In this document: positions 61,549 to 64,000 of the stretch, piece by piece
Numbering within the stretch: position 1 is the stretch's first letter
Layout of the letters: each line of letters opens with the position of its first letter
Source of the DNA: UBA11865 sp041570195
Lineage (GTDB): Bacteria > Chloroflexota > Anaerolineae > Promineifilales > Promineifilaceae
Assembly (NCBI GenBank): GCA_041570195.1
Contig: JBFFWQ010000011.1
Location: 17,505 to 81,504 of the forward strand
Length of the DNA: 64,000 nt
Direction of reading: 5' to 3'
The notes under the pieces: generated by a model
Told to the model about the DNA's origin: nothing
The model's input: only the letters and a program-made list of their open reading frames with translations
Databases searched by the model: none
Translations under genes and position numbers: made by a program

Positions 61549-62172
61549 CTAGAGCAGTCCCCGTGTAAACAACTCGTCTCTCAGCTGCTCAGGAGACTCA
61601 AAATGGATTGTATCGAAGCCTAGCTCCCTGGCGGCCGTTACATTGGCTTCGGAATCATCGACGAACAGGCAATTTCGCGGAGAATCATTCGCTTGTTCCA
61701 ACAGAACTTCGTAAATCGCCGGATCAGGTTTGGCCAGCCTGACCTCACCTGAGATCACGATGCCGTCAAACCAGTTCATGAAGTCAAGATTCGGCCGGAT
61801 GCGATAGAACGTCTCGGCCGACCAGTTGCTCAGACCGAACAACGGATATTGATTCTCTTTCAGGTGATAAAGGATCTCCACTGTTTCCGGAATTGGGCCG
61901 GCGATCGATTCTTCCCATCGGTCGCAGTAAGCGGCAATCAGCTCCGCGTAGTGCGGGAACCGGGCCGACAATTCCGCCGTGCCCTCGGCAAAAGAACGCC
62001 CTTTATCCTGTTGGAAGTTCCACTCGTAAAAGTTGATTTCGTCGAGGAACCGCTCGACGGCCGCGTCGTGGCCGTCAAACAGCTTCCGGTAAAGATAGCG
62101 CGGGTCCCAATCTACGAGGACCCCACCAAAATCAAAAACGACGTTAGGATGCTTTCTTGTTCTGCCAGCCAT
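61549..62172 (-). CDS. HAD-family hydrolase (phosphatase, YihX-like)
   Basis: About 207 residues from ATG 62172; the frame is open to 62211. Motif I is VVFDFGGVLVDWDP (here Asp-x-Gly-Gly), motif II LFGLSNWSAET, and motif III/IV KPDPAIYEVLLEQA followed by CLFVDDSEANVTAARELG. This is the alpha-D-glucose-1-phosphatase/YihX type of HAD with a small helical cap. Intact. Confidence 0.9.
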   Translation of the reverse strand: MAGRTRKHPNVVFDFGGVLVDWDPRYLYRKLFDGHDAAVERFLDEINFYEWNFQQDKGRSFAEGTAELSARFPHYAELIAAYCDRWEESIAGPIPETVEILYHLKENQYPLFGLSNWSAETFYRIRPNLDFMNWFDGIVISGEVRLAKPDPAIYEVLLEQANDSPRNCLFVDDSEANVTAARELGFDTIHFESPEQLRDELFTRGLL

Positions 62173-62198
62173 TGGTTTATCACCGTTCTCCCTCGTCA

Positions 62199-62576
62199 TC
62201 ACCCGAGCCACGCCGCAAGCCGTTCCTTCTCCCCTTCGGCCAATACCGTGTCGCGCTCCTCCTCACCCATTGCTTTGGCGAGTCTTTCCATCGCCTGGTC
62301 CAGCTCGGCAATTTCGTGCGGCGCCGCACTCTTCATATTTGCCTGCTCGAGGGCATTTCCGGATGCGCCAAGTAGTCTGGACGCACGCTCGTACTGGCCG
62401 CGCTCAAGGGCAATATAGGCGAAACACTCTATAGGGTGCACCTCGATCACCTCTCGGATGAGGGCGTCGTGACGGGCGGAAAGCGCCTGCATGACCGCAG
62501 CGTGATTCTCCCAGAGGGGCGTGCTGTTTCCCAGGTCGGTGAAAAGAAAGCTAGCTGTCCGCGGGTTCAAATTCAT
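62199..62576 (-). pseudogene. internally deleted remnant of an adenylate-cyclase/ATPase regulator
   Basis: From ATG 62576 the first 40 codons read as the start of a class III cyclase domain (TASFLFTDLGNSTPLWENHA, MQALSARHDALIREVIEVH). The sequence then jumps directly to what is normally the C-terminal end of a 1000-residue cyclase-ATPase-TPR protein (CFAYIALERGQYERASRLLG, IAELDQAMERLAKAMGEEE). The frame is open across the joint. Cyclase metal residues, the ATPase and most of the TPRs are gone. Either a clean in-frame deletion or a short hybrid relic. Confidence 0.65.
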
Positions 62577-62787
62577 GCTGTGCAACCAGGAAATCGGCGA
62601 TAGGCGACCCTCAAGCCGCTCAATCATTCGACATTCAACAGGATAGTCAGGATATTAACCCAAGATTCCTAATGCGCCGACCGTCATTTAAAGCTCCTCC
62701 TAGATTTCCGATACAATACTTTACTGGACAAGCGAAAGAACACCATTAAAAGAAACCACCCATATTCTGAACAATCCGAGATAGATT

Positions 62788-64000
62788 ATGTCAAATACAC
62801 CCATTTTGTCGGACTATGATGGTAATTACAACCAGGCTAGAATATTAGGTACCGAACCGCCGCGCTTTTCAGTCGCTGAGGTACTGGAATTTGCCGGGGA
62901 GTTGTATGGGCTTGGCGGCGCCATTTCTCCGCTCGAAAGCGAGCGGGATCAGAACTTCCGGATCGATACGCTGAGAGGCGACCAATTCGTCATAAAGATC
63001 GCCAACAGCGCCATGGACCCGGCAATCCTCATGATGCAGGTCGAGGGCCTGGCCCATATCGCCGAAGTTGATCCTGGACTACCTGTGCCGAGAGTCCTGT
63101 ATTCTCGAAACGAAGCTGCCCTTGAGCAGATCCAATCCAGTGACGGGCGTCCCCACTTCGTCCATGTGCTGACTTACCTGCCAGGCATCTACCCGCCACG
63201 TGGATCGGCCAGCCGCGCCCTGTTGCGACCATTGGGCGCCTGCCTGGCGCGCCTTGTCCTGGCGCTGCGCGGCTTCTACCATCCCGCCGCCAACTATGAA
63301 CTTCTGTGGGACCTAAAACAGGCTGCAGTTCTCAGAGGTTATTTGCACCATATCCCGGATCCAAGCCACCGCCAGCTAGCCGGCTACTTTTTGGACCGAT
63401 TCGAACAGCTGGTACTGCCCGAGATCCCAAAACTGAGAAGCCAGATCATTCACAATGATTTTGCTCCCAATAACTTAGTGGTGGCAGAGCACGACCCTGG
63501 GAATATCGTTGGCATTCTCGACTTTGGGGACATGATCCATACGCCCCTGGTCATGGACCTGGCCGCCCCGATCGCTCACATGTTTCGCATGCAGAATGAA
63601 CCCCTGGAAACCGCCCTAGAGATCATCTCAGCTTACCATGACATCCTGCCGCTCGAACCGCTCGAACTGTCTCTCATATATGATTTGATCGCAACCCGCT
63701 TGACCATGTTGAACGTGATCGCGTCGTGGCGGGTGAACCTATACCCTGAGAACCAGGAATACATAGCCGGCTATGTCGACCGGGTGTGGGTTAGAATGGC
63801 GGCTTGGCGCGCCCTGGATCCGGCCGCGGTCACCAGGCGGTTTTTCAGAGCTTGTGGGTATTGGGAAGGTGAAGCGTCGGTCCCTTCAAACAAGGCCGTG
63901 AAAGAGACCCGATCCGTGCAACTGGAACGCCGAAGTCGTTTACTGGGTCCCTGCGCTTACCTGTTCTACGAAAATCCTCTCCATATTGTGCGCGGAGAAG
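62788..64000 (+). CDS. APH-type kinase fused to a class III aminotransferase (3' end cut)
   Basis: 404 visible codons. The kinase part opens SVAEVLEFAGELYGLGGAIS and has HNDFAPNNLVVAEHDPGNIV, then GILDFGDMIHTPLVMDLAAP, which are the catalytic and metal motifs. After about residue 375 a second domain begins (RSRLLGPCAYLFYENPLHIV), which in known family members leads into a PLP aminotransferase related to phospho-ethanolamine/phospho-hydroxylysine lyases. The PLP region lies outside the window. Upstream bases 62628-62787 show nothing notable. Confidence 0.8.
   Translation, partial: MSNTPILSDYDGNYNQARILGTEPPRFSVAEVLEFAGELYGLGGAISPLESERDQNFRIDTLRGDQFVIKIANSAMDPAILMMQVEGLAHIAEVDPGLPVPRVLYSRNEAALEQIQSSDGRPHFVHVLTYLPGIYPPRGSASRALLRPLGACLARLVLALRGFYHPAANYELLWDLKQAAVLRGYLHHIPDPSHRQLAGYFLDRFEQLVLPEIPKLRSQIIHNDFAPNNLVVAEHDPGNIVGILDFGDMIHTPLVMDLAAPIAHMFRMQNEPLETALEIISAYHDILPLEPLELSLIYDLIATRLTMLNVIASWRVNLYPENQEYIAGYVDRVWVRMAAWRALDPAAVTRRFFRACGYWEGEASVPSNKAVKETRSVQLERRSRLLGPCAYLFYENPLHIVRGE

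Overview
The window looks like a piece of a Chloroflexota chromosome, most likely from the Anaerolineae/Caldilineae side. This rests on gene content and style: nuoABCDE, a dnaG-sigA pair, minCDE, many lipoproteins with acidic Thr/Glu/Pro-rich linkers, a kinase-FGE fusion, split AmmeMemoRadiSam genes and a single-chain glycyl-tRNA synthetase. There is no rRNA gene, and I found no tRNA or CRISPR array. The phylum call is therefore inference. The DNA is moderately GC-rich by eye, and coding is dense on both strands.

Layout. 1-3288 (minus): nuoA-B-C-D-E, the start of a complex I operon that runs off the left edge. 3645-10487 (minus): dnaG-sigA, then glyQS. 10600-12305 (plus): modAB molybdate uptake without an adjacent modC. 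12405-19152 (minus): a secreted GWG-motif protein, an MshC-type ligase, a GAF histidine kinase, a probable pseudokinase-FGE membrane protein and a Nudix hydrolase. 19266-26437: a methyltransferase, a YihY membrane protein, a Cys/Met gamma-family enzyme, a decayed DUF5684-like gene and a large DUF2723 membrane protein that carries an in-frame repeat element. 26456-30118 (minus): a wholly decayed operon, read as two MauG-like dihaem peroxidases, a Rieske subunit and a molybdopterin subunit of arsenite-oxidase type. 30192-33391: MEMO-like and radical-SAM AmmeMemoRadiSam genes flanking an APH-type kinase. 33466-39434: a TrkA/RCK membrane protein, minCDE, rodA and gltX. 39534-43072: a PfkB kinase, a GNAT protein with a GNAT fragment behind it, and glnS. 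43320-46050: a lipoprotein with four META domains and one YbaY-like domain, and efp on the opposite strand. 46241-50529: three linked zinc-ribbon proteins, a GNAT-like protein and RidA. 50602-55782 (minus): a CoA-type Nudix, vapBC, a large membrane/propeller/phospholipase-D protein and DinB. 56012-62576: a ParB-like protein, a VOC protein, a CNNM/CorC protein, a TlpA-CcdA pair, an MBL hydrolase, a HAD phosphatase and a remnant of a cyclase-regulator. 62788 to the right edge: the kinase half of an APH/class-III aminotransferase fusion.

Two themes stand out. First, gene decay is concentrated in a few spots (about 22.6 kb, 26.5-30.1 kb, 41.0 kb and 62.2 kb) among otherwise intact genes. The 26.5-30.1 kb operon has lost a Rieske cysteine codon, haem-ligand histidines and part of an iron-sulfur motif region. 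Second, heptanucleotide tandem repeats recur, several of them directly upstream of ribosome binding sites (glyQS, minD, a GNAT gene, efp, the 48.9 kb gene). One palindromic heptamer element sits in frame inside the DUF2723 gene. The least explained intact genes are the zinc-ribbon trio and the pseudokinase-FGE protein.
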